Assembly (NCBI RefSeq): GCF_000424585.1
Contig: NZ_AUKE01000001.1
Coordinates: forward strand, 1 to 64,000
DNA length: 64,000 nucleotides
DNA from: Butyrivibrio sp. MC2013
GTDB lineage: Bacteria > Bacillota > Clostridia > Lachnospirales > Lachnospiraceae
Direction of reading: 5' to 3'
Within the stretch, counting starts at the first letter, position 1. Each line of letters starts with the position of its first letter. Positions 45,894 through 54,577 of the stretch are shown piece by piece. Position numbers and translations under genes: made by a program. The notes below the pieces were generated by a model that saw nothing but the letters and a program-made list of their open reading frames with translations, did not search any database and was not told where the DNA came from.

Positions 45894-47042
45894 CTAGTAT
45901 AAGCTGGCAGTCTGATCCACAACCCTGTCCCAGTTATATTTCTCACATATAAAGTCTGCCGCCTCGTCCTTGTATTGCTGCACCAGGGACGGATCCTGAA
46001 TAAGGCGTGATAGCACATCCTTTAGATCATCCACATCAGAATGAGCAAAGACAGGTGCCTTATCCTCAGTCACTTCAATATTCTCATCTATATCACTTAC
46101 CAGGCAGCAATTGCCATAGCTCATAGCTTCCAGGAGGCTGATAGACATACCTTCCACATCACTGGGAAGAGCAAAGAGATATGCATTTGACAAGAGTTCT
46201 TCCAGAATCTCCCCTTCTATAAAGCCTGTCATGATAATCCTGTCATCTTCAGCAGCCATGCGTTCGATGGATTCAAGATATTTCATGGAATTACCGGAAC
46301 CGCCGCATATCACCAGTTTTTTGTCTGTATCTGTCTGCTTAAAAGCCTCGATCAGATAATGGATTCCCTTCTCAGGTACGATACGGCTCAGAGTCATGAT
46401 ATAGTCATCACCCTTTAGTCCATACTTTTCACTGATAAGAGAAGGCTTCTTTTTCTGAGGCCGGCTGACAGCATTGGATATATAGAGAGTATCTCTGTTA
46501 TAGGTTTTCTTAAAATAGTCCCTGACATTTCCGGACAGCACTATCACTTCATCAGCATACTTTGCTGCAAACTTCTCTCCGGTCTTTATCATACTGCTGG
46601 CAAAGCCGCCCCATTTGGCTCTCTGCCAGTCCAGACCGTGTATAGTAGCCACAGTGTGAATCCCAAGGAGCTTGGGCAGCCATATCATGAGACACGGCCC
46701 CTCCGCATGGAAATGAATGCAGTCATAATGTCCAAACACTGCTCGGATAGTAGCAAAAAAAGAATAGACAACTGCGTTGAACTTGCCATCCTTGACAGTA
46801 GGGATCATAAGTATCCTGATGCCTTCCTTATAATTGCCCTTCTTGCCCTTATAATGATCAAAATCCTCAGATGACAGATGGTATCCGCCTCTGTTATAGC
46901 AATCAACCTCATAGCCCCTGGCTTTGAGCCTGGTAGCCAATTCCCAGACTACTACCTCTACTCCGCCCTCCCTGGACGGGACATGCTTTTGGCCGATCAT
47001 GGCTATATGCTTATGTTTTTTATTGTTCTGTGGAACAGCCAT
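45894..47042 (-). CDS. GT4 family glycosyltransferase
   Basis: 382 residues. SREGGVEVVVWELATRL near the start (GGVE loop), VATIHGLDWQRAKWG in the middle and, in the donor half, MTLSRIVPEKGIHYLIEAF, LVICGGSG and VEGMSISLLEAMSYGN with EX7E. This pattern is typical of the group containing rhamnosyl- and galactosyltransferases of capsule loci. GGAG precedes the ATG. It is followed downstream by the polymerase gene (19 bases). Confidence 0.87.
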   Translation of the reverse strand: MAVPQNNKKHKHIAMIGQKHVPSREGGVEVVVWELATRLKARGYEVDCYNRGGYHLSSEDFDHYKGKKGNYKEGIRILMIPTVKDGKFNAVVYSFFATIRAVFGHYDCIHFHAEGPCLMIWLPKLLGIHTVATIHGLDWQRAKWGGFASSMIKTGEKFAAKYADEVIVLSGNVRDYFKKTYNRDTLYISNAVSRPQKKKPSLISEKYGLKGDDYIMTLSRIVPEKGIHYLIEAFKQTDTDKKLVICGGSGNSMKYLESIERMAAEDDRIIMTGFIEGEILEELLSNAYLFALPSDVEGMSISLLEAMSYGNCCLVSDIDENIEVTEDKAPVFAHSDVDDLKDVLSRLIQDPSLVQQYKDEAADFICEKYNWDRVVDQTASLY

Positions 47043-47054
47043 AGTTGGTCTCCA

Positions 47055-48209
47055 TTAGATATTATATCCGTATTCCCTTTTCATCAGTTCCTTTAGTGAA
47101 CTGTAATATGCTTCAAAATCATTATTGTCCCTGATATAGTCATAAGCTTTCTCAGCACAGTTCCTTACACGATCAGGATCAGCACAAAAGCTCCCTATAA
47201 TAGCAGCCAGAGACTCATAATCGTCATAATCATAGCTGGCGCCTGCTCCTGCTTCCTCTACGCAGTATGCCAGGCCACAGGTCCTGGTGCATATAACGCC
47301 CAGACCATTTCCCATTGCCTCCAGAATCACCATTCCTGCTGATTCTGCCTTGCTTGGCAAGAGCAGCATGTCATATTTCTGATAGAGATCATTCATCTCA
47401 GAATAAGGGATATTGTCATACAGGCTTACCTTATCTTCAATGTCATACTCCCTGATCCTGCTAAGGAGCATCTTTTTATGTGCCTTCTCATCTTCGCTCT
47501 CACACTGACCGATTATCGTCAGATGGACAGGGCAGTCCCTATCAAGGGCAACCATAGCCTTGATCGCACCGATATGATGCTTATAATCTCTATACTTACC
47601 TATATCAAGCAGTCTTAATACTCCGCCCGGCATATAGTCCTTATGAACTGCTTCCTCGCGAGGCCCCGCTTCATATACAAGCGGCAGATGATAGCTATGC
47701 TCATCGTGATAAGTCCGCTCATCAGATGAAGGATCATATTTAACAGGAGTATATATTACACCTGGCAGGATCTTTTCCTTGATGCGCTCCCTGAGCCCCG
47801 GGTGTGACGGACTATGATAATAGGGCTCCTGCACATACAATACAGTATGCTCTATACCTGCCAGCCTGCAGCAGATGGATATCACTCTGGATACCCTGCT
47901 CCTCTCCCTGGTTATGACAAGGTCGGGCTTCATGGCTTTGAGGCTATTGTATACCCACACAGGAGAGGGGATGAACTTCTTGAGGTCCTCGGATTCCGCT
48001 GCTCCTCCAGAAAGTGTCTTATGTCGTATATATGAGCCAATAGAAGTGATCAGGCTTTTCTTCATAAGAGCGGGTTCCACGCCTCTGTGCTCTTCAATAA
48101 GTCCCACATACTGAGACCAGAAGGTCACCTTATGTCCGGCCTTTATCAGTCCTTCCACGATACATATTTGATTTGTATGGTATCTTGGTGCAACAAATAA
48201 TATTTTCAT
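47055..48209 (-). CDS. GT4 family glycosyltransferase
   Basis: 384 residues. ILFVAPRYHTNQICIVEGLI opens the N-terminal domain; the donor half has LLDIGKYRDYKHHIGAIKAM, TIIGQCESEDEK and KAESAGMVILEAMGNGLG with E-X7-E. The N-terminal part is rich in charged loops and has PDLVITRERSRVSRVI. It is a cytosolic retaining transferase by family. The gene is five bases after the GT4 gene at 48.2 kb and twelve before the next, so three GT4 enzymes in a row probably add successive sugars. Confidence 0.85.
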   Translation of the reverse strand: MKILFVAPRYHTNQICIVEGLIKAGHKVTFWSQYVGLIEEHRGVEPALMKKSLITSIGSYIRHKTLSGGAAESEDLKKFIPSPVWVYNSLKAMKPDLVITRERSRVSRVISICCRLAGIEHTVLYVQEPYYHSPSHPGLRERIKEKILPGVIYTPVKYDPSSDERTYHDEHSYHLPLVYEAGPREEAVHKDYMPGGVLRLLDIGKYRDYKHHIGAIKAMVALDRDCPVHLTIIGQCESEDEKAHKKMLLSRIREYDIEDKVSLYDNIPYSEMNDLYQKYDMLLLPSKAESAGMVILEAMGNGLGVICTRTCGLAYCVEEAGAGASYDYDDYESLAAIIGSFCADPDRVRNCAEKAYDYIRDNNDFEAYYSSLKELMKREYGYNI

Positions 48210-48214
48210 CAGCT

Positions 48215-49480
48215 TTATTCACTGTATATATCAATCAGCCTACGGCAGTATTCTCCAAGGCTATAGACCTTTAGCCTGCCCTCTCCACGGCCTATGGCCA
48301 GGCAGTTATCACTATAGGTCTTCACCAGAGCTTCATTATTCCATAATCTATATATCTTATCTGTAAGTTCATCCGGGTCTGATGCTGTAAAGAGTTCTCC
48401 GGTCACGCCCTCGTCTATAAGCTCCGGAATGCCCCCAAGCCTGGACGCCAGAACCGGAGTCCCCGCAAGCTGGGACTCCATCACAGAGAATGGACAGTTC
48501 TCATATACCTCCGAAGGAAATACCGTAAACAGCGCTCCCTTTATCAGCTCTGTAAGGGAAACTGCTCCCTGGAAGCCCACATTAGTGATATTACTGCAGC
48601 TGTTAACCTCATCCTCCAGATCACCATTTCCAGCAAATACAAAGTCTATCTCAGGCAGAGACCTGCATACACTTACCAGAGTCCCTATGCCCTTTTCCCA
48701 GCTGTATCTGCCAAAGAACAGTACATATGGGCTTTTCCTTTGCAGTATGACCGATACTTTGTCATCCAGCATGTCAGTACCGGTATCAGCTCCGCTCTCA
48801 TCTATAAAATTATGCAAGGTCACACATCTGCCCTTAAGATCAGGATTATGGGACAGGACATCATTCATAAATGCGCTGGGACATATGACCTTGTCCACCT
48901 GTCTGTAGGTCCCCTTTTTTCTGTACAGAATAGCCTCAAGTGAAGCCAGAAAGCTCTGCAGCCGCGAATCATGTATACAGCGGTATTTGGTGCAGTTCAT
49001 GACCTTGCCGTCTATGCACCTCTGGCACAATTCACCTGTGGAAGGCACCTTCATCAGATGTCCCGGACATACCCACATACTATCATGAGCTGTAGATACT
49101 ATCCTGACCCTGCGGCCGCTATCCTTCTCCCATGCTCTGATCTCATCTATGATAGAGGGAGTCAGCTGGAAATTGATATTGTTAAGATGCACCACATCAG
49201 GCTTCATGTCTTCAAGGAGCCTTAGAATCTTCCTTCGAGCGTCAAAGGAATATATGATCTTAAAAGGATATGTCAGTTTCTTTAGCTTAGAACCCCGTCC
49301 TGTAAATGACATATCTTCAGTGTAAATACCGGCATTGTTGCCTACTATATTACCTTCATGTGCCATGCCAAAATACTGGACTTCATGTCCCATAGCTGAC
49401 AAGGCCTGACCTATCTTAAATATATATGTTTCCGATCCGCCATTTGGATAGAGAAACTTATTAACAATCAGTATTTTCAA
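48215..49480 (-). CDS. GT4 glycosyltransferase with Cys cluster
   Basis: 421 residues from a TTG at 49480 with GGAG nine bases upstream. NGGSETYIFKIGQAL is the GT4 glycine loop, STAHDSMWVCPGHLM starts a cysteine-rich segment (GELCQRCID..NCTKYRC) of a kind that may bind metal or stabilise the acceptor domain, and YENCPFSVMESQLAGTP holds EX7E. It heads the three-GT4 run. A perfect TATAAT lies about 48 bases before the start (49526-49531). Confidence 0.86.
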   Translation of the reverse strand: MKILIVNKFLYPNGGSETYIFKIGQALSAMGHEVQYFGMAHEGNIVGNNAGIYTEDMSFTGRGSKLKKLTYPFKIIYSFDARRKILRLLEDMKPDVVHLNNINFQLTPSIIDEIRAWEKDSGRRVRIVSTAHDSMWVCPGHLMKVPSTGELCQRCIDGKVMNCTKYRCIHDSRLQSFLASLEAILYRKKGTYRQVDKVICPSAFMNDVLSHNPDLKGRCVTLHNFIDESGADTGTDMLDDKVSVILQRKSPYVLFFGRYSWEKGIGTLVSVCRSLPEIDFVFAGNGDLEDEVNSCSNITNVGFQGAVSLTELIKGALFTVFPSEVYENCPFSVMESQLAGTPVLASRLGGIPELIDEGVTGELFTASDPDELTDKIYRLWNNEALVKTYSDNCLAIGRGEGRLKVYSLGEYCRRLIDIYSE

Positions 49481-49525
49481 ATCCCATGCTCCGCATCTAT
49501 ATCATGAATTTTGACCCTGCGTCAT

Positions 49526-49531
49526 ATTATA
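49526..49531 (-). promoter_or_regulatory. Possible -10 box before the GT4 run
   Basis: TATAAT on the minus strand in the 76-base gap between the GT-D gene and the GT4 gene at 48.2 kb; no good -35 hexamer is 16-18 bases upstream. It may start an internal transcript. Confidence 0.3.
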
Positions 49532-49556
49532 CACTAATTTCCATTCAAATACCGCT

Positions 49557-50444
49557 TTATTCTACCACGGCCATGATCTGAGCCAGATATGCATCATAAC
49601 CCGCAGCTGCGTTGTCCTGCCTGCTGATCAGCTTGTGCTTGGCCAGGGGATGTTTCTGACTGCCGCCCTCCCTGAACCAGTCATATTCCGTATCCAGCTG
49701 TCCTATATCCAGAGCCCTAAAGCCGCTATCATACAATCTCTTTACCAGAGATTTGGCAGCCGGTCCCAGAGATACCAAAAAGATCTTGTCCTTGTCATGT
49801 TGCTCGCAAAGCTCTACGATCTCATCCATCCTGGCGTATGCATCAGAAGATGGACATATGATCCTCTCTACGCTCTCACATTCATCAAAGAGGTCATTGC
49901 CTACTCCGTTATGAGTCATTGCACCCTCTACCACCACTATCCTTTTGCCCTGCCATATTTTTCTTATCTCCCTGAAGTATTCACCGGATCTGCTCTTATC
50001 CTTCATAGACATATAGCATCTGGAGAAAAAGGCTGATCCATATCTGTAGTCAGAGCTGCAATACTGCAGATATTTCTTTCTGTAAAAGAACAAATGTTCC
50101 TTCCAAAACGCAGCAGTTGAAGGAACATACTTATCAAGTCCGTTAAATATATCCGGAAGAGCCACGATCAGTCCCTCATCCCTGGAGGTGATGATCCCGG
50201 CAAGTTCACCCGACAGCTTCTCATCATAGCTTTGAAAGCCTATCTTCCTCCCGGAGATCATGAGCATCTCTCCGTCTCCGAATCTGACCAGGCTCTTATC
50301 CGTATCCTGAAGGATGCGGATGGTCTCATCAATATCTGCTACATGTATCTGCCTGCTCATATCCCCCTCATGCAGGATATATGAGACATCTGAGAGCAGC
50401 TTTTTTATTCTGTTTTTGATAATTGATGGGATACTTACTGTCAT
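49557..50444 (-). CDS. GT-D fold glycosyltransferase (DUF1792 type)
   Basis: 295 residues. KSLVRFGDGEMLMI (DGE at 57-59) is the signature of the DUF1792/GT-D family, in which a D-x-E motif binds the metal and nucleotide sugar; VVVEGAMTHNGVGNDLF and FLVSLGPAAKSLVKRLYDSG are other conserved parts. Known members add glucose to glycans of streptococcal adhesins, but many occur in capsule loci. It is a single small enzyme here, downstream of the acyltransferase and ABC flippase genes. The acceptor cannot be told. Confidence 0.83.
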   Translation of the reverse strand: MTVSIPSIIKNRIKKLLSDVSYILHEGDMSRQIHVADIDETIRILQDTDKSLVRFGDGEMLMISGRKIGFQSYDEKLSGELAGIITSRDEGLIVALPDIFNGLDKYVPSTAAFWKEHLFFYRKKYLQYCSSDYRYGSAFFSRCYMSMKDKSRSGEYFREIRKIWQGKRIVVVEGAMTHNGVGNDLFDECESVERIICPSSDAYARMDEIVELCEQHDKDKIFLVSLGPAAKSLVKRLYDSGFRALDIGQLDTEYDWFREGGSQKHPLAKHKLISRQDNAAAGYDAYLAQIMAVVE

Positions 50445-50511
50445 ATCTTATACTCACTTCCATGGATCACGACTTTGCCAATCCGAACTAAAGGCCATCT
50501 AAATACACCAT

Positions 50512-51492
50512 TTATTTCTTGCCTATAAGGCACTTTAACCTGCCGCTCAAGACTATAGTTATCAAATGAATACTGATCAGGATGGCTGCAAATATGATCA
50601 GCTTCTTAATGTGACTGATCATATGAAGGCCTGATAATAGATACTGAAACAGTGTCAGCAGACTCAGGTTAAAGCACAGGTAGCATATGGAATTGCGGCC
50701 TATAAACCTCACCTCTTCATCTGCTGCGCCTACTACTCCCTTGAGCTCACGGCCATTCCAGGCCTTGCAGATATTCCATAGAACCACAATTGATGCAAAG
50801 GCATTGATCCAAAAGAGCGGTATGATGCCATATTCACCTGTTCTCATATTCACTTCACTGTTAACAAATATAAGCAGTGTAACGATAATGGCGGCTGGTA
50901 TGATGTATATCATCCTGATATCCAGCAGGTCCCTGCCCCGGACTTTGTGATCTCTAAGGATAGCTCCGCCATGGATAAAACCTGCACCAACCATACCGGC
51001 ATCCATAGCCCATGGAAGCCTGAAGGGCAATAGCAGAGGCAGCAGGTTGCCTGTCAGAGCTATGATAGCGATAATGACAGTCTGTACATATACATTATCT
51101 GTAGACGCGCAGACCATCGCATATATAAGGGAAGCTATAAACAGCGCTGTCAGAAACCATATCCCTGTTAGCGGAACCTTGGTAGTATTGACCAGGAATA
51201 TGTGAAAGAGTGCTTCTGAAACAGAGATATCCGTTGCAGACCTCACGAATAGCCAGATAAAGAAATGAAAAAGAGTCCATACGAAATACGGAAGAAGAAG
51301 TGTTCGGATCCTTTTACTGATAAAAGATGATATCTCTTCTTTTTTCCAAAAGTAGCCTGTCACAAAGAAAAACATAGGCATATGAAAGGCATGAAAGAAA
51401 TAGCTGAAGGTCCCCCAGAATCCAACATGCCCTATGATCATCAATATAATGCCTATTCCCCTGAATGTATCAACGTACCCCACTCTTTTCAT
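50512..51492 (-). CDS. Acyltransferase-3 (AT3) membrane protein
   Basis: 326 residues, ten helices. R11 and H22 in FRGIGIILMIIGHVGF form RX10H, and HAFHMPMFFFVTGYFWKK is the second block, close in style to the AT3 gene at 10.6 kb. It likely O-acetylates the polymer exported by the ABC transporter whose gene is nine bases upstream. The last few residues are basic. Substrate unknown. Confidence 0.85.
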   Translation of the reverse strand: MKRVGYVDTFRGIGIILMIIGHVGFWGTFSYFFHAFHMPMFFFVTGYFWKKEEISSFISKRIRTLLLPYFVWTLFHFFIWLFVRSATDISVSEALFHIFLVNTTKVPLTGIWFLTALFIASLIYAMVCASTDNVYVQTVIIAIIALTGNLLPLLLPFRLPWAMDAGMVGAGFIHGGAILRDHKVRGRDLLDIRMIYIIPAAIIVTLLIFVNSEVNMRTGEYGIIPLFWINAFASIVVLWNICKAWNGRELKGVVGAADEEVRFIGRNSICYLCFNLSLLTLFQYLLSGLHMISHIKKLIIFAAILISIHLITIVLSGRLKCLIGKK

Positions 51493-51501
51493 AAGTATTA
51501 C

Positions 51502-53253
51502 TTACAGCTCCTTAAATACTTCTTTGTGAGACCTCTCCACAGCCTTGCCATTTTCTATCTCATAGATCTTATCCGCATTGCGGATAGTGGTCAGCCTGTG
51601 AGCAATGATGATCATAGTCTTAAGCCCCTTCAGGGAGTCTATGGATTTCATTACCGCAGTCTCTGTCTCATTATCAAGGGCAGATGTCGCCTCATCCAGG
51701 ATCAGCACTTCCGGGTTATGATAAAGTGCTCTGGCTATGCCTATACGCTGCCTCTGACCGCCGGATAGTCTTACACCTCTGTCTCCCACCATGGTATCAA
51801 GACCATCGGGAAGTGTATCCACAAATTCTCTAAGCTGGGCGTCATCTACTGCCTTATTAAGTGCATCCTCATCAATGGCTTCAGGTCTGATACCAAAGGC
51901 AATATTATTTCTGATACTATCATCAGATAGATATATGACCTGAGGGATATAGCCCATATTGTGCTGCCAGGTTTTCATATTGCTCTCTATATCCATATCA
52001 TCTGCGTAGATATGACCTATCTGGGGTTTTAACAGTCCCAGGATGATATCAGCCATTGTGGTCTTACCTGATCCCGAGCCTCCGATAAAGGCTACAGTAT
52101 GACCCTTGGGAATCACCAAAGATGCATCGTTTATCACATTCTCTTCAGAATCCGGATAATGATAGGATATATGTCTGATCTCTATCTGGTCCTTCAGTCT
52201 CCAGGACTCGTCGCATACAGCTTCTTCCTTACTTTCCTCATAATCTTCAATGGATTTCAGATCATTATATATGAGATCAAAGGAAGCTGATGAATACATG
52301 ATATTAGTATAATGCTCATTGATCCTTCCCACTGAAGGCAGGAGTCTCAGCGCTGCAACTGCAAATACAGCAAGCTGTCCCACAAAGGCAGTAAGGTCCT
52401 TTTGACCAAAGTTGATCTTGACTATAACTCCGGCCAGCATTCCTGTCATACAAGCTGCTTCAACCAGATACTTTGGAGCAATGCCCGTCAGTCTCTGTTT
52501 TCTCAGTACATCAGTATATCCGCCAAACACTCCTTCATACTGTCCTATGAAGAATCTCTCCCTGCCCAATACCTTGACTTCCTTGATACCACTCAGAGCC
52601 TGGTTCATAGTCTGATAGAGGATGCCCTTGTATTTCTGTCCTTTCTTGCCATTGGTAATGCTGGCGCTGTGAGCGATCTTTCTGAATACCACCAGGAGTA
52701 ATACCAGGATAATACCCAGAATGACAGTTATAGACTGGCTGACCTTAAAGAGATATATGATCATCACAAGGGATATAACAAGCTCAGCAATCAGCTGAAG
52801 AATATGGATGATACCCTTTATAAAGAGATCTGTATCCTCCTGAAGGCTTCTCTGAAGGACAGCGATATTGGTGTTGAGATGAAATGTATAGGGCTCATGG
52901 ATATATGTTGTCAGGAGCCTTACAGAGATCCTCTTCTGCATCTTATAAGCATATCTGTATATAATGTCATTCTCTATAAGCATAAATGTGTTTTTGACAA
53001 TATATACCACCATAATAGCTACAGCTATTGCTGTAAGGAAGGTTCTCTCTCCTGTAAAGCCTCCCCACCTATATATCAGATCCAGATATTGATTACTGTG
53101 GATCTTGGAGGTATCCAGCATCACATCTATAAAAGGCATAAAAAGAGTAACGCCCAATAGCTCCAATACGCTGGCCACTATGATCATAAAGGCGATCCAG
53201 ACCAGCGCTCTTTTTTCTTTTCCAGTAATAATATAATTTAGTTTACCTATCAT
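51502..53253 (-). CDS. ABC exporter, lipid-linked oligosaccharide flippase-like (PglK/MsbA type)
   Basis: 583 residues. Six helices in residues 18-300, then a nucleotide-binding domain: Walker A GGSGSGKTT (391-399), signature LSGGQ (496-500), Walker B LILDEATSALD (517-527). This fused half-transporter form includes PglK, which flips undecaprenyl-linked oligosaccharides, MsbA and similar exporters. Location between a rhamnosyltransferase-like and an AT3 gene supports glycan export. Drug or lipid export cannot be excluded. Confidence 0.85.
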   Translation of the reverse strand: MIGKLNYIITGKEKRALVWIAFMIIVASVLELLGVTLFMPFIDVMLDTSKIHSNQYLDLIYRWGGFTGERTFLTAIAVAIMVVYIVKNTFMLIENDIIYRYAYKMQKRISVRLLTTYIHEPYTFHLNTNIAVLQRSLQEDTDLFIKGIIHILQLIAELVISLVMIIYLFKVSQSITVILGIILVLLLVVFRKIAHSASITNGKKGQKYKGILYQTMNQALSGIKEVKVLGRERFFIGQYEGVFGGYTDVLRKQRLTGIAPKYLVEAACMTGMLAGVIVKINFGQKDLTAFVGQLAVFAVAALRLLPSVGRINEHYTNIMYSSASFDLIYNDLKSIEDYEESKEEAVCDESWRLKDQIEIRHISYHYPDSEENVINDASLVIPKGHTVAFIGGSGSGKTTMADIILGLLKPQIGHIYADDMDIESNMKTWQHNMGYIPQVIYLSDDSIRNNIAFGIRPEAIDEDALNKAVDDAQLREFVDTLPDGLDTMVGDRGVRLSGGQRQRIGIARALYHNPEVLILDEATSALDNETETAVMKSIDSLKGLKTMIIIAHRLTTIRNADKIYEIENGKAVERSHKEVFKEL

Positions 53254-53277
53254 CTCTTTATCTCTATCTTTCTTATC

Positions 53278-54195
53278 TCATGCCTTGTTTACTCTTCCGT
53301 ATTTACTGACGATCCTTCCCGGAGGCGTTGCTATCAGGCCATATACAGCCTTCTTGTACCTGTCTCTTATCATCTTGGATTTCTTGATCCCGGGAGACGT
53401 TGAGCGCCCGCCAAGATGTACTATTGCAGCAGTGTTTACCTCCATGGTAGATAGTCCGGCAGCTGCCAAAAACAGAGCTGTGCAATATTCTTCTCCATAA
53501 AGGAAGGTTTCCGGATACATCAGATCATAATGCTTAAAAAAGTCAGGGGTATACATATACGCACAGCCTATGATCTTAAAGTGATCCTCATGAACAAGAT
53601 GTCCCGGCTTCCCTTCCTTCTTTCCCAGGTATAGATTATCCCTTATCTGATCAATGTCATACGAGCGTATCATGTCTTCATCGCTTAATATATCAGTGGG
53701 TGACAAGTTGGATCTGGCTCTATTCTTAAAATAGCCTTCTATAAAAGTCCTGATCATCCTGAGTCGCATAAGCTTCTTTTTAAAATATACAAAAAGGGCC
53801 GGACTATTATCAGGATTGATCACAACCGGATCGATAAGGCCTGCAGCTGCCCTGCAGCTGCTATATTCCCTGACCATGTCATACAGGATATCATCGCCGG
53901 AAAAGACAAGGTCCGAATTTGCCAGAAATACAAAATCGTAACCCAAAGACCTGAGCCTTGCGATACCAAGATTATTGCCCCTGGCAAATCCAAGATTCTC
54001 ATTACTTTCTATTATCTCGACCCTTAGATTCTTGTCATATCTGTCTTTCAAGACTTTGACGGATTCATTACCCGAAGCGTTATCTACTATTACTACGTGT
54101 ATCTCCACCCCTCGTTGAAGGAGCAGGCTGTCAACACACACTATTGTATCTTTAAAAGCCTTGTAATTAAGTACAACAACCCCAACTCTGTCCAT
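53278..54195 (-). CDS. GT2 glycosyltransferase, rhamnosyltransferase-like
   Basis: 305 residues. VGVVVLNYKAFKDTIVCVDS, VVIVDNASGNESVK, NENLGFARGNNLGI and FVFLANSDLVF (NSD in place of DxD) are the WbbL/RfbF-type pattern of GT2 enzymes that often transfer rhamnose. YGEEYCTALFLAAAG gives the general-base region. It lies 24 bases upstream of the ABC flippase and is the first gene of that unit; the next region upstream is a non-coding gap. Confidence 0.84.
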   Translation of the reverse strand: MDRVGVVVLNYKAFKDTIVCVDSLLLQRGVEIHVVIVDNASGNESVKVLKDRYDKNLRVEIIESNENLGFARGNNLGIARLRSLGYDFVFLANSDLVFSGDDILYDMVREYSSCRAAAGLIDPVVINPDNSPALFVYFKKKLMRLRMIRTFIEGYFKNRARSNLSPTDILSDEDMIRSYDIDQIRDNLYLGKKEGKPGHLVHEDHFKIIGCAYMYTPDFFKHYDLMYPETFLYGEEYCTALFLAAAGLSTMEVNTAAIVHLGGRSTSPGIKKSKMIRDRYKKAVYGLIATPPGRIVSKYGRVNKA

Positions 54196-54469
54196 GCATT
54201 CACCTTAGCTGCCTTCCCTGATCTATGATATATGCTCTTTAGTGTAGCTCTATAGAGCCTGCTCTCTGCACATAATCCATGATATATTACCATAATTTCG
54301 CTTATTCTTCCACCTGCGGGGCCGACAGCTTCCATGGTCCTGACCACAGGACTTTGGAAGCTAACGCGAGGAGGCCATACATCAGCCAGTTTGACCAGGT
54401 ATTTCTTATCAATACGATAATTGCAGGATATCACCCAAGGCAGATGATTCGTAGTAATATTATGAGGTA
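54196..54469. other. Gap between divergent units, no clear gene
   Basis: A minus-strand frame of 97 codons (54141-54434) overlaps the start of the GT2 gene in another frame and has no recognisable domain or ribosome site; I do not call it. Nothing else is seen apart from the palindrome at its right end. Confidence 0.4.
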
Positions 54470-54494
54470 GGTGTCAAAAGTTCCTTTTGACACC
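54470..54494. repeat. Perfect 11-bp inverted repeat with 3-base loop
   Basis: GGTGTCAAAAG (54470-54480) and its exact reverse complement (54484-54494) are separated by TTC. No T-run follows, so it is a poor terminator. Both strands contain TTGACA within it. It lies 83 bases upstream of the sulfatase start and may be an operator or the remnant of a mobile element. Confidence 0.55.
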
Positions 54495-54577
54495 TTATGA
54501 CTAACGGATTGTTCCGTTTCTTCGAAACTCTCACAATGCTAAACATATTTGTATGTATATCCCGGGAGGTGAACACT

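Noticed and set aside
54141-54434. Minus-strand frame of 97 codons before the GT2 gene
   Set aside because: Overlaps the GT2 start in another frame, lacks a ribosome site and any recognised domain.
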